Of a stretch of DNA of 64,000 nucleotides, positions 34,084 through 43,104 are shown one piece after another. A model generated the notes under the pieces. That model had not been told where the DNA came from. It saw only the letters and a program-made list of their open reading frames with translations, and did no database searches. Position 1 is the first letter of the stretch. Each line of letters opens with the position of its first letter. Both the position numbers and the translations under genes were made by a program. The DNA comes from Mesorhizobium jarvisii (lineage in GTDB: Bacteria; Pseudomonadota; Alphaproteobacteria; Rhizobiales; Rhizobiaceae), in NCBI RefSeq assembly GCF_003601985.1, contig NZ_QZXA01000013.1, positions 80,248 through 144,247 of the forward strand, written 5' to 3'.

Positions 34084-35325
34084 TTATTTGCAGCCGCCTT
34101 GCGCCCATCTGGCCAGCGCGACCTTGAAGCGCGTACCAAGCGGATGCTGAAGGCGCAGGACCGAGACGTCGTTGGCGGCGAAATTCTTCGCCTGCTCGCA
34201 AAGGCGGACCTCATTCCACTCATGGCAGTTGTCGCAGTGCTTGCCTTCCCAGACCGATTTGTCGAGGCCTTCCACCGGACTGAAAAGCGGTTCGCTCTTG
34301 ATCAGTTGGGCGATGCTCTTGCCGTCGATCGCCGGGTCGCCGAACTTGACGGGACGATCGAAAAGGATAGGGCCGTCGGTAGCGAGCTTCGGGATTTTCG
34401 CACGCAGCGTATCAAGCGCAAGCTGGTCGGTGTTCTGGCCTGGCGAAGCGCCGGTGTTGCGCGTGTCGGATCCGGCTTCAGCTTGCGGAGTGCTCGCCTC
34501 GCCGACGATCAACGGCGCGTTGAGATCGACCTTGTGCAGGACGACCTCGGTGGTCAAAGAGACATTGATCCAGGGGCGTTGCTTGCCGGCGGTCGCCTTG
34601 AAGACGTCGCTGGTCACTCTGTTCATCGCTTCGGTGATGGAGACATTGGATTCCCCAATGTGCTGAAGCAATGCCGTCGTGAAGGGCGAGTGGTCGCCGG
34701 ACCCGTCATAGGCGAGTTGGTTGGGACTGGCGGCGAAGGCGACGAGCGTTCCGGCGCCGCCATTCTCGATCGGAATTTCCGCAAGGCCGCTGCTTGCACC
34801 CTTGATGCCGGCGGTCTTTGCCAGCACATCGGCCAGAGGATTGTCCCGGCATGCGTCCAGAAACACCAGCCTTATGCTTGTCTCGCGAGACATCTGGCGC
34901 AAGATGAAATCGACCGACACGGCCTCAAAGTCGAGCGAGGTCTCGTCCTCGAGCGCGGCATCCACCGGAAGCAGATAGTTCTTGCCTGAAACCTGCAGGC
35001 CATGGCCGGCATAGAAGAACAGCGCCACATCGGCGCCGCGCACCTGCTTGGCGAACTGGGCGACCGTGGTCTGTGTCTGCTGCTTGGTGAGGTCGAAGCC
35101 GGAGACCACCTCGAAACCAAGGTTCTGCAGGCGATCGGCCATCGCCTGGGCATCGCGTGCAGGATTGGCGAGCGGCGGCGCGGCGTGCTGATATTGCGAG
35201 TTGCCTAGCACCAGCGCGATACGGCGCTCGGCACTGGCGGCCGTCAAAGTCAAAAGCAGGACGAGCGCGACAAGGCCGGCGCCGTGAAGCAAGGCGGCGC
35301 AATACGCGATTGTACGGGAACCCAC
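34084..35325 (-). CDS. Exported caspase-like protease with C-terminal CxxCH motif
   Basis: The 413-residue protein has an N-terminal signal sequence (hydrophobic 18-30, cleavage near ASA) and a caspase domain (about 34-265) with catalytic His108 (FYAGHG) and Cys159 (DACRDNP), plus SPF at 213-215. After a linker, the C-terminal 100 residues hold CDNCH at 364-368, with further Cys376 and Cys412. This pattern suits covalent heme c or a metal site in an exported protein. GTG 35325 is chosen because GAGG lies 6 bases upstream and the signal peptide then fits; an upstream start would overlap the YceI-OmpA gene. It follows that gene by 7 bases and so shares its transcript. Confidence 0.83.
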   Translation of the reverse strand: MGSRTIAYCAALLHGAGLVALVLLLTLTAASAERRIALVLGNSQYQHAAPPLANPARDAQAMADRLQNLGFEVVSGFDLTKQQTQTTVAQFAKQVRGADVALFFYAGHGLQVSGKNYLLPVDAALEDETSLDFEAVSVDFILRQMSRETSIRLVFLDACRDNPLADVLAKTAGIKGASSGLAEIPIENGGAGTLVAFAASPNQLAYDGSGDHSPFTTALLQHIGESNVSITEAMNRVTSDVFKATAGKQRPWINVSLTTEVVLHKVDLNAPLIVGEASTPQAEAGSDTRNTGASPGQNTDQLALDTLRAKIPKLATDGPILFDRPVKFGDPAIDGKSIAQLIKSEPLFSPVEGLDKSVWEGKHCDNCHEWNEVRLCEQAKNFAANDVSVLRLQHPLGTRFKVALARWAQGGCK

Positions 35326-35332
35326 CCCGACC

Positions 35333-36433
35333 TCAGTTCGCAAGCTTCGTGGCGGAGAATTCGATCCGCCGGTTGAGCGCCTTGTTTTTCGGCGTGTCAT
35401 TGGCGGCAACCGGGCTCTCCTCGCCATGGCCGGCGGCACTGATCTGCTGACGCGGCACGCCACCGGCGACCAGCGCATCGGCAACCGCCTGCGCGCGCCG
35501 TTCGGAGAGTGCCTTGTTGGCCTCGGGCGAGCCGTCCGAGTCCGTGTAGCCGGAGACCTCCACCTTCAGGGTCGGGCATTTGCCGACGACACCTTCAACT
35601 TCGGTGAGCAGCGGACGGCTCTTGGCATCGAGCCGGGCGCTGGCCGGACGAAAGTAGATGGCGCCGGTGCGCGACAACACGGCAAACCGGTTAAGGCACT
35701 CCTCGTCGCTGAAATTGGCCTTCGCGGCGTCGGTGGCCACGGGACCGACACCGGTGGTGCCGGCAGCGACTGTCTGCACCGCGGCCGGCTTGCTGCCGTC
35801 GGCGACAAAGACGAAGTCGAAGGACACCGAGGCGGTGGGCACGATGTTCGTCACATTGGCGGCCTGCTGCAGCTTGTCGACGTTCGGCAGCAGGCCGAAA
35901 TCCTCGACATGCACCGCGACGGGAGCCTCTGAGGCGACAGAAACCTGAGTGTCGCTGATCATGGTTACGACGACGCTCGCCTCCAGATCCTTATCGACGC
36001 CGTGCAGGCTCAGCCGGAACGGCAAGCTTGCCTTGATCCGGCGTTTGGCCGGCAAGTCGGCAAATGCGGCCGGGTCGACCTTCGCCGTCAGCTCGGCCGT
36101 CGGATATTTGAATGTTTCGAAGAACAGGAAGCGCATGCGCACATTGCGCAGGTCGACGCCCGTGTCGACGGAATTGAGATCGAAGCTGACCTTGGCGTCA
36201 CCGGCGGAACTCAGCGTGCCGGTGATATTCCTGATCTTGTTGGTCTCGACGATCGTGTTCTTCTTGACCGACTGATAGGTGAGCACCGAGGCGTCAGGAT
36301 CGAGCGTCCAGTTCGGCGCGGCGTTGGCGGCGTGCGGTTCGAGCAACAGCAAGCCCAACAGCGCGGCAAGGACCAAGCTAAAGGCTGCGGCCTTCGCGCG
36401 CACTTTTCGACAGAATGCGACGACTTCGAACAT
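35333..36433 (-). CDS. YceI domain fused to OmpA-like domain, exported
   Basis: The 366-residue protein has a signal peptide (about 1-39, ending ANA). A YceI-type lipocalin-like barrel follows (about 40-210: WTLDPDASVLTYQSVKKNTI, VDTGVDLRN, FRLSLHGVDKDLEA), then a linker and an OmpA-like domain (about 250-366: VSGYTDSDGSPEANKALSERR, AGHGEESPV, NRRIEF). YceI barrels bind isoprenoid-like lipids, so this is a lipid-binding module tethered to peptidoglycan. ATG 36433 follows a GGCGGGGGCG stretch. It is first in an operon with the second caspase, which suggests shared envelope work. Confidence 0.85.
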   Translation of the reverse strand: MFEVVAFCRKVRAKAAAFSLVLAALLGLLLLEPHAANAAPNWTLDPDASVLTYQSVKKNTIVETNKIRNITGTLSSAGDAKVSFDLNSVDTGVDLRNVRMRFLFFETFKYPTAELTAKVDPAAFADLPAKRRIKASLPFRLSLHGVDKDLEASVVVTMISDTQVSVASEAPVAVHVEDFGLLPNVDKLQQAANVTNIVPTASVSFDFVFVADGSKPAAVQTVAAGTTGVGPVATDAAKANFSDEECLNRFAVLSRTGAIYFRPASARLDAKSRPLLTEVEGVVGKCPTLKVEVSGYTDSDGSPEANKALSERRAQAVADALVAGGVPRQQISAAGHGEESPVAANDTPKNKALNRRIEFSATKLAN

Positions 36434-36974
36434 GGAACGCCCCCGCCAGGACAACCTATCTCGATACCGCAGGAGATGGGAGCATAGAGCACTTGCCCTT
36501 GCTTGGCGAGCGGTTCGAGTCGGCCTCGACACATAACGTCAACCTGCCGTGCGCTCATCCCCATTATCGAATGTCGGCCACATGGGTTCCTCCAAACAAA
36601 GGAGCCGCTGAAACTAGGTTTTGTTGCAGGGCTTTTTCTGGCCCTTCCGTGAAGTCCTGAAGCGATGCGTGGCGCGCCTCCTCGTCCCCGCGCACACGCT
36701 TCACACCGCCGATCTGCCCTGGCTTGAGCCAGTGTGCGGCCGGCTGCACGAAATCTGTCCCTGCCGTTGGAACATTAGAGATCGATGACGGTTCTTTCGC
36801 TTTATATGCCGCTGCGTGCTGTCGGCTGAAGGTCGCTTGGGCAACCCGAGCGGCTTGCGCCCATGATCTCCTGGCCGCGAGCTCTTGGACGTCGAGCTGA
36901 AGACCGTAGGTCGAAGACGACAGGCTGCGGACGCCGCTGAAAGCTAAGAACAAAACTAAGAACAGGAGCTAGTC
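36434..36974. other. Intergenic stretch without a supported gene
   Basis: These 541 bases separate the YceI-OmpA gene from the small gene at 36975. A minus-strand open frame (36564-36953) exists, but its product has no recognisable domain, no ribosome-binding site and irregular composition. The stretch probably holds the promoters of both flanking genes and may contain eroded sequence. No FixK box, tRNA or terminator was found in it. Confidence 0.5.
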
Positions 36975-37409
36975 ATGAAACATCAGACACTTGAGGAACT
37001 GCAGTCGATCGCCGACATCAATCCGATGGCGCCGGCCCTGCTGATGACCAGAGAGCAGCGGATCGAACGGTGGGCGGAACTGCTCGAAATGAATCCGTCG
37101 CGCTGCCTGACCGCGCTCACCGGTACCGAGCATCTTAACTCCGGGCTCCGCGAAGAGGCACGGGCAACCGGGTCGCCGATCACGGTTGCCTTCGATGATT
37201 CATTGCTGCGTCAATCGGGCCTGAAATCGGACACTTACGGCGAAGCCAAGCGCTTCTTCGAACTGTCCGACTGGCAGTTGCACGACATCGTCTGCAGTTG
37301 CCACGCCGGTGCCACGATGCGGGCCGACTGGGCGGCCGGCAGGGTGCGCAGGACGCTTGGAGGCAGCAAGGTTCTCGCATGGCTGAGAGGTTTAATGGCG
37401 CACGGTTGA
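36975..37409 (+). CDS. Conserved hypothetical protein, 144 aa
   Basis: I recognise no domain in this protein. It is preceded by ACAGGAG 7 bases before ATG and is mainly helical, with no signal peptide or membrane span. The C-terminal half contains CSCHAG (around residues 111-116) and a basic RVRRTLGG stretch. Codon use matches its neighbours, so it is probably a real gene. It starts the low-oxygen island, but no FixK box stands upstream. Confidence 0.65.
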   Translation: MKHQTLEELQSIADINPMAPALLMTREQRIERWAELLEMNPSRCLTALTGTEHLNSGLREEARATGSPITVAFDDSLLRQSGLKSDTYGEAKRFFELSDWQLHDIVCSCHAGATMRADWAAGRVRRTLGGSKVLAWLRGLMAHG

Positions 37410-37582
37410 GTGCCAAACGTTAGGCCAGCGAAGACCCGCGCCGCCGCCTCAGCTGCAAATTGCCAGCTGGCGAGGCGGCGCTCGCTGGCTTGCGGGGTTT
37501 TGCGGAGCAGGTCCTAGACTGGGGCCGGTGAACCATATCGGCCTTGCTGCGTCGTACGAACTGGTTCTGGTGGAGTGCATCG

Positions 37583-37850
37583 ATGGTCAGGCTCCTTCTC
37601 GTCGCGGCTGCGGCGCTTGCCCTCACTTGCGGCGGGACAGCGGCGGCCAAGCTGGACCTCGCCACTATCAATCAAGCGCAATTCTCAGCCGAAGGATCGA
37701 AAGGCTTCAGCCCAGTTATCCTGAAGGCGCAGATACTTTTGGATCGCGCCCGTTTCTCGCCAGCCGGGAGGCGGCGTACCACCCGCTCAATGGTAGCGTG
37801 ATGAGGAGAACGTAAGGGAGGCCGTGTCCGGCACGAGCCGCGAGGTCGAG
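37583..37850 (+). pseudogene. Frame-disrupted start of an L,D-transpeptidase-like protein
   Basis: From ATG 37583 the frame encodes a signal peptide (MVRLLLVAAAALALTCGGTAAA), then LDLATINQAQFSAEGSKGF and VILKAQILLDRARFSP. This matches the N-terminal peptidoglycan-binding region of rhizobial L,D-transpeptidases. The match is lost after RARFSP at about 37760. A short ENVREAV-like string reappears in another frame near 37811-37831, as expected if small indels had destroyed the gene. No catalytic YkuD domain remains. The rest of 37851-37948 shows nothing. Confidence 0.55.
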
Positions 37851-37948
37851 CCATCGTTTCTGTGGATCTTCGATCCGGGCGCAGCGCCCAGCCATCGGGC
37901 CAGTAGACGAGGAATGACCAACGGCAACACGGCAAGGCCTACTCGAGA

Positions 37949-37962
37949 TTGATCCCGATCAA
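37949..37962. promoter_or_regulatory. FixK/FNR box
   Basis: TTGAT-CCCG-ATCAA is a perfect palindromic FixK/FNR half-site pair. Its centre lies about 60 bases before the ATG of the cytochrome gene at 38016. This suits an activator site near -41 with a short leader. Confidence 0.8.
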
Positions 37963-38015
37963 CGTCTGCGCGCGCGGAACGCCTTAGCCTGACCCAAAGG
38001 CTGGAGGCGGATCAA

Positions 38016-38414
38016 ATGAGATTCCGGACGACGATGGGTTTCTTCGCGTTGACGCTGAGCGCCGCGGCGGCACAGCAGATCAGCAACGGAGAGCAGGAAT
38101 ATCTGAATTCCTGCGCCGTCTGCCACGGCGTGGACGGCAGGGGTGACGGACCGATGGCTGAATTGTTGCGGAAGCGCCCTGCGAATTTGACCACGCTCAC
38201 GAGGCGCAATGGCGGGGAGTTCCCCTACTGGCGGGTCTACGCGACAATCGACGGCCGCGGCCTCGTTCCGGAGCATGGCGAGCGCGACATGCCGGTCTGG
38301 GGCAATCAGTTCCTGCCTGACGACGTGAAGAAATACGGTCCCTACGGTGGGGAGGCCGTGACCACGGAACGGATTCAAAACCTCGCCGGTTACGTCAAGA
38401 CGCTCCAGCGCTAG
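38016..38414 (+). CDS. Small exported c-type cytochrome
   Basis: The 132-residue protein has a short signal peptide (1-19, ending AAAA), heme motif CAVCH at 33-37 followed by GVDGRGDG, and a probable axial Met92 in DMPVWG. This is a single-heme class I cytochrome c of the periplasm. GGAGG lies 8 bases upstream of ATG. With the FixK box at 37949 it should be induced at low oxygen, perhaps as an electron carrier to a high-affinity oxidase or a nitrogen-oxide reductase encoded elsewhere (inference). Confidence 0.85.
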   Translation: MRFRTTMGFFALTLSAAAAQQISNGEQEYLNSCAVCHGVDGRGDGPMAELLRKRPANLTTLTRRNGGEFPYWRVYATIDGRGLVPEHGERDMPVWGNQFLPDDVKKYGPYGGEAVTTERIQNLAGYVKTLQR

Positions 38415-38473
38415 CACGACACGCGGAGCTGGCGACTCGAAGGATAAGGCAACCAAAGTCAAGGCGACAGGCG

Positions 38474-40030
38474 ATGATCGTTCAGAACCAAGACACCGTG
38501 GTCGACATGCTGAAGGACCCCGCCACCTATGGCGACGCTGGTCCCGTCGAGACGATCGAAACCCACATCTCCCGGATATTCCTTGTCGGCCAACGCGCAT
38601 TCAAGATGAAGCGCGCGGTCAAGCTGCCTTATGTCGATTTTTCGACGCCGGAATTGCGGGTCGCCGCGTGCGAAAAGGAAGTGGAGTTGAACTCCAGAAC
38701 GGCTCCCGGTCTCTATCTCGGTGTCCACCGCATCACACGCGCGGGAGACCAGCTTGCCTTGGATGGATCGGGCGAACTGGTTGATGCCGTTATCGAGATG
38801 GTTCGCTTCGATCAGTCGAACCTCCTCGATCGCATGGCCGCCGCAGGGACGTTGACCCCCGCGCTGATGACGAATGTGGCGCGCATGATTGCGCGATACC
38901 ACCGCAGTGCCGACGTGATCCATGCTGCCGGCGGATCGGCGAACATCGGCGGCGTCCTGGCAATCAATTCAGCCGGATTTGCGACAAGCCAAGTGTTCGA
39001 TGAAACGGAGATTGAAACGCTCAACGCGGCGTTTCGCGCCGCCCTCGCCCGCCATGCCGCTCTGCTTGACCGGCGCGAGGCGACAGGCCGGGTCCGTCGC
39101 TGCCATGGCGACCTGCATCTGCGCAACATTTGCGTCTTCGATGGCGAGCCTCGCCTCTTCGATTGCATCGAGTTCAACGATCAGATCGCCACCGTCGATG
39201 TCCTTTACGATCTCGCATTCCTGCTGATGGACCTGTGGCATCGCGGTTTTCCGGAGTTCGCCAATCTGGTGATGAATCGCTATCTCGACGACGCCGACGA
39301 CGAGGACGGCTTCGTCCTGCTGCCCTTCTTCATGGCGGTGCGGGCGGCGGTGCGTGCTCACGTGACCGCGACACAGGTCGAGGAGGGCAGCCAGGACTCA
39401 ACAAAGCTGGTCGCCGACGCGCGATCCTATTTCCAGCTCGCGCAAGTCCTGCTTGCCGAAACGCCGCCTCGGCTCATCGCGATCGGTGGTCTGAGCGGCT
39501 CGGGCAAGACGACGATAGCCGAGGCGCTTGCACCGCAGATCGGCGCGCCGCCTGGCGCCCGGATCGTCGAGAGCGACCGCATCCGCAAGGCAATGCATGG
39601 CGTGCCCGCTGAAACAAGACTGCCGGACAAGGCCTACCGGCCCGGCGTCTCTGAACGCGTCTATCGCCAGATCGCCTGGCGTTCGGGACTGATCCTTGCC
39701 GAAGGCGGCTCCGTCGTCGCCGATGCGGTATTCGACAAACCGAAGGATCGCGACAAGGTCGAACGCGCCGCGAACGAGGCGAATGTCCCGTTTGCAGGAT
39801 TTTGGCTGGCCGCCGATCCGTCCGTGCTTTGGCGCCGGGTCGGCGAGCGCAAGGGCGGCCCGTCGGATGCCACGGTCGACATCCTGTCACGGCAATTGCA
39901 GCGCGACGCCGGTGCTTTGACCTGGCGCAAGATCGAGGCGGACCGCAAGGTGGCCGAAATCACCGCCGAGATGGTGGCCTTGATGGAAGGCACGGCTTCA
40001 ACCGCGGTCAGCTTCAGAAAGACAGGATGA
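38474..40030 (+). CDS. Bifunctional aminoglycoside-phosphotransferase-like/AAA ATPase protein
   Basis: The 518-residue protein joins an APH-like kinase domain (about 15-300, with HGDLHLRN at 211-218 and FDCIEFND) to a P-loop domain (about 330-510, Walker A GGLSGSGKTT at 338-347, ESDRIRKAMHG). The fusion is known in many proteobacteria, and its physiological substrate is unknown. Its aminoglycoside label comes from fold, not from evidence of resistance. It lies 59 bases after the cytochrome and may be co-transcribed from the same FixK box. It converges on the acyl-CoA synthetase gene. Confidence 0.85.
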   Translation: MIVQNQDTVVDMLKDPATYGDAGPVETIETHISRIFLVGQRAFKMKRAVKLPYVDFSTPELRVAACEKEVELNSRTAPGLYLGVHRITRAGDQLALDGSGELVDAVIEMVRFDQSNLLDRMAAAGTLTPALMTNVARMIARYHRSADVIHAAGGSANIGGVLAINSAGFATSQVFDETEIETLNAAFRAALARHAALLDRREATGRVRRCHGDLHLRNICVFDGEPRLFDCIEFNDQIATVDVLYDLAFLLMDLWHRGFPEFANLVMNRYLDDADDEDGFVLLPFFMAVRAAVRAHVTATQVEEGSQDSTKLVADARSYFQLAQVLLAETPPRLIAIGGLSGSGKTTIAEALAPQIGAPPGARIVESDRIRKAMHGVPAETRLPDKAYRPGVSERVYRQIAWRSGLILAEGGSVVADAVFDKPKDRDKVERAANEANVPFAGFWLAADPSVLWRRVGERKGGPSDATVDILSRQLQRDAGALTWRKIEADRKVAEITAEMVALMEGTASTAVSFRKTG

Positions 40031-40048
40031 GATAAACACTGCCGTCGC

Positions 40049-42730
40049 TTAGCTGACCTCCAGCCTCGCTACAGACAGGCCCGGCTCGCTGGCATGGTGC
40101 GCAATCGAGAAGCCGAACTCCCGGCACATTGTGAGCATCTTGCAATTTTCGTTGAGGATTGTGCCTTCGATACGACCGATGCCGTCAGCCTTCGCATAGT
40201 CGATGAGCTGTTTCAGCAAGTCCCATCCGAGGCCATGGCCCTGAAGATCCGACCGAACGAGCAAGGCATATTCGCCGGTCCTGTGATCGGGGTCGCAGGA
40301 AAGCCGGCCGATTGCGGCCAGCGCTCCCGTGTCCTTTTCCAGCGCGACGAAGGCGATGTCGCGATCATAATCCAGTTGGGTGAGCCGCTTCAGCATCTGA
40401 TCCGGAAAGTTCTTCCGGAGTGACAGGAACCGTAGCCGCAGATCATCGGGTGAAATCTTGGCCAGGAACGCAGGATAGAGCGCTACGTCCGCCGGCATGA
40501 TCGGCCGGATGTGGAAGGAGAGGCCGTCGGAGAGAAGATCGCGACTCCATCCTGACGGATAGGGTCTGATCGCAAGAGCCGGGTTTGGCGCCGTTTCATC
40601 CACCCGGCGCGGGTCGATTTCGATGCGGGCGTCGAGCGCAATCACACCCTCTGCGTCCGCCAGCAGTGGGTTGATGTCGAGGGACACCAGGCAGGGAAAG
40701 TCGACGATCATTTGCGACAGACCGTTGAGCGCGGCGATAATCGCGGCTCGGTCGGCTGGCCTGCGATCGCGATAGCCGGCAAGCAGGCGGCCTATTCTGG
40801 TCGCGTCGATCGCGTCTGCGGCCAGCACGTCGTCAAGCGGCGGCAGGGCGATCACGGTGTCGTTCACAATCTCGACAGCTATGCCGCCGGCGCCAAACAG
40901 AATGACCGGCCCGAACATCGGATCCACGCTCATGCCCAAAATGAGTTCCTGCGCATGCTTGCGCGCGACCATTGCTTGCACGGTGTAGCCGTCCGGCTTC
41001 GACCCCGCCGCCTGCGCGCTCAAGCGTGCCTCGATCGACCGGGCGGCCTCCGCCGCCTTCTCGGCGGTCGCGATGTCGAGGACCACGCCGCCGACATCGG
41101 ACTTGTGTGAAACCATCTTCGACAGCAATTTGACGACCACTCTTTCCGAGCTTTCGAGAAGCTCGCCGGCTGCCCGCGCCACTTCCGCGACGGTGCCGGC
41201 GACAATGGTTCCAGGCACGGCGATACCGTAGGCGGCTATCGCCGCTTTTGCTTCCGGCTCCGTCAGCATGCGCCGTCCTTCGCTGGCCACCTGCCGGAAA
41301 ATCGCATGTGCGGCGGCCTTGCCGTCGGCCCGGTCATCACTTTGGCTCGAGGGCGTCCGCAGGAGCGCCCGCTGCGCCTGCGACCATTTGCTGAGATAGG
41401 ACGCCGCGATCGCGGCGTCCTCCGGCGTCTCGAAGCAGGCGATACCGGCTTCCGTCAGGACGCGCCGGCCCTCTCGCGCGGTGTGCTCGCCCAGCCAGCA
41501 CGCCAGAAGCGGTTTTCCTCCGATCTCGCCCTCGTCGCCGAGCTCGGCCACCTTCCTGGCTGCGCCTGCCGAAGAACCAAGTCCGGTGGGGCAGTTCATC
41601 ACCAGGACGACGTCCGTTCCCGGATCCGCCGCCAAGGCCTCGAGCGCCGCCCCGTAGCGCTCCGGCGCCGCGTCCCCGACGATGTCGATCGGGTTCGCAC
41701 GCGACCAGGTCGACGGGAGCAGATGGTCGAGCCGCGTGATCGTCGAAGGCGCAAGTTCAGCCAACTCGCCGCCACGATCGACGAGCTTGTCGACGGTAAG
41801 AACGCCGGCCCCGCCGCCATTGGTGACGATGCCGACGCGTGCTCGCTCGAGGGGAGCGTGGCGCGCGACCGTCTCGGCCGCATCGAGCAACTCCGCGAGA
41901 TCATCCACACGAAGCACCCCTGCCCGTCGCAAGGCGGCGTCCACCACCCTGTCCGCGCCCGAAAGCGCGCCTGTGTGTGTCGCCGCCGCCCTGGCCGCCT
42001 GTTCGTGCCGGCCAGGCTTGATTGCGATGACCGGCTTGAGGCGCGCCGCCGCCCGCGCGGCCGACATGAACTTGCGCGGATTGGGTACCGTTTCGAGATA
42101 CATCACGATGGCGCGCGTGTGGAAATCGCCCGCCAGCATGTCCAGGCAGTCGCCGACGTCGACGTCCGCCATGTCGCCGAGGGAAATGATCCGGGAAAAG
42201 CCGACATTGTTCTCGGCCGCCCAGTCGATCAGCGACGTGGCGATCGCGCCGGATTGCGAGATCAGCGCAATGTTCCCGGGCCTCGCCGCCATATGGGCGA
42301 AACTGGCGTTGAGCTTCGCTGGAGGGACCATCAGCCCGACGGTGTTCGGCCCAATGATTCGCATAAGCGAGGGCTTGGCCGCATCGAGCATCGCCTGGCG
42401 CAGACCATTGGCGTGATTGAGCCCCGCGGTGATGACGACGGCAGCTCGCGTCCCCTTTTCGCCCAACTCACGCACGATAGCGGGGACGGTGTCGGGAGGG
42501 GTAACGATCACAGCCAAATCGGGAATGCCCGGCAGGTCGGCAACCCTACCGTAGCAACGGTGGCCGGCCACCTGCGAGTGTTTGGAATTAACCGGCCAAA
42601 TCTCTCCCTCGAAGCCGCCGCCGACGATGTTCTCGAGGACAATGCGACCGACGGAGCCTTCGCGCCCGGTCGCACCGACGACAACGACGGATTTCGGTGA
42701 GATCGCGTATTCAAGATTTCGGATCGTCAT
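40049..42730 (-). CDS. ADP-forming acyl-CoA synthetase fused to GNAT acetyltransferase
   Basis: The 893-residue protein has a CoA-binding domain (about 1-135, SVVVVGATGREGSVG), succinyl-CoA-ligase-like domains (about 150-460, SQSGAIATSLIDW), an ATP-grasp domain (about 480-700, GVVLDIATAE) and a C-terminal GNAT domain (about 735-893). It resembles Pat/PatZ protein lysine acetyltransferases and ADP-forming acetyl-CoA synthetases. It may acylate metabolic enzymes or make ATP from acetyl-CoA; I cannot tell which. ATG 42730 has AGGAG 9 bases upstream. The 149-base divergent region with the DUF302 gene carries a FixK-like site. Confidence 0.88.
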   Translation of the reverse strand: MTIRNLEYAISPKSVVVVGATGREGSVGRIVLENIVGGGFEGEIWPVNSKHSQVAGHRCYGRVADLPGIPDLAVIVTPPDTVPAIVRELGEKGTRAAVVITAGLNHANGLRQAMLDAAKPSLMRIIGPNTVGLMVPPAKLNASFAHMAARPGNIALISQSGAIATSLIDWAAENNVGFSRIISLGDMADVDVGDCLDMLAGDFHTRAIVMYLETVPNPRKFMSAARAAARLKPVIAIKPGRHEQAARAAATHTGALSGADRVVDAALRRAGVLRVDDLAELLDAAETVARHAPLERARVGIVTNGGGAGVLTVDKLVDRGGELAELAPSTITRLDHLLPSTWSRANPIDIVGDAAPERYGAALEALAADPGTDVVLVMNCPTGLGSSAGAARKVAELGDEGEIGGKPLLACWLGEHTAREGRRVLTEAGIACFETPEDAAIAASYLSKWSQAQRALLRTPSSQSDDRADGKAAAHAIFRQVASEGRRMLTEPEAKAAIAAYGIAVPGTIVAGTVAEVARAAGELLESSERVVVKLLSKMVSHKSDVGGVVLDIATAEKAAEAARSIEARLSAQAAGSKPDGYTVQAMVARKHAQELILGMSVDPMFGPVILFGAGGIAVEIVNDTVIALPPLDDVLAADAIDATRIGRLLAGYRDRRPADRAAIIAALNGLSQMIVDFPCLVSLDINPLLADAEGVIALDARIEIDPRRVDETAPNPALAIRPYPSGWSRDLLSDGLSFHIRPIMPADVALYPAFLAKISPDDLRLRFLSLRKNFPDQMLKRLTQLDYDRDIAFVALEKDTGALAAIGRLSCDPDHRTGEYALLVRSDLQGHGLGWDLLKQLIDYAKADGIGRIEGTILNENCKMLTMCREFGFSIAHHASEPGLSVARLEVS

Positions 42731-42778
42731 CCCGGAAAACTCCTTGCCGCCACATTCACCGAAGGCGGCGAGCATTCA

Positions 42779-42792
42779 TTGCGCTGGATCAA
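42779..42792. promoter_or_regulatory. Probable FixK box (TTGC-N6-TCAA)
   Basis: TTGCG-CTGG-ATCAA fits the looser FixK2 consensus TTG(A/C)-N6-(T/G)CAA. It lies between the divergent acyl-CoA synthetase gene (start 42730) and the DUF302 gene (start 42880). Its distance to 42880 is about 94 bases and to 42730 about 55, so it could serve either. Confidence 0.55.
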
Positions 42793-42879
42793 AGCGGCAC
42801 CGGCCTCCTGCGGCTAGCTAAAGCGACGCTGCGACCAAGCTGCTCTGCGGGCGAACGTATTCCGTCGAAGGAGGCTCCT

Positions 42880-43104
42880 ATGCGTTACTATTTCAGCAAA
42901 AACCTCGACATGCCGTTTGCCGCGGCGATCGAACATGTCACCAAAAAGCTTGCTGGCAAGGGCTTCGGCATCCTGACGAGGATCGATATCCAGCACACGA
43001 TGAAGGTCAAGCTGGGCGTCGACTTCAAGCCCTACATGATCCTCGGCGCCTGCAATCCGCATTTCGCATGGCGGGCGCTGCAGGAATTGATCAGCGAACT
43101 TTGA
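42880..43104 (+). CDS. Small DUF302 protein
   Basis: The 74-residue protein consists of little more than one DUF302 domain (MRYYFSKNLDMPFAAAIEHV, KGFGILTRIDI, FKPYMILGACNPHFAWRAL). AAGGAGG stands before ATG 42880. Its function is unknown; the family often accompanies metal or redox genes. Its stop overlaps the ATG of the P-type ATPase by one base (TGATG), so the two are made together. Confidence 0.82.
   Translation: MRYYFSKNLDMPFAAAIEHVTKKLAGKGFGILTRIDIQHTMKVKLGVDFKPYMILGACNPHFAWRALQELISEL

Noticed and set aside
36564..36953. 129-codon minus-strand open frame in an intergenic region
   Set aside because: No start context, no known domain and uneven composition; kept only as intergenic DNA.
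41306..42700. 464-codon plus-strand open frame antisense to the acyl-CoA synthetase/GNAT gene
   Set aside because: Arg-rich shadow; the minus-strand gene has CoA-ligase and GNAT motifs.
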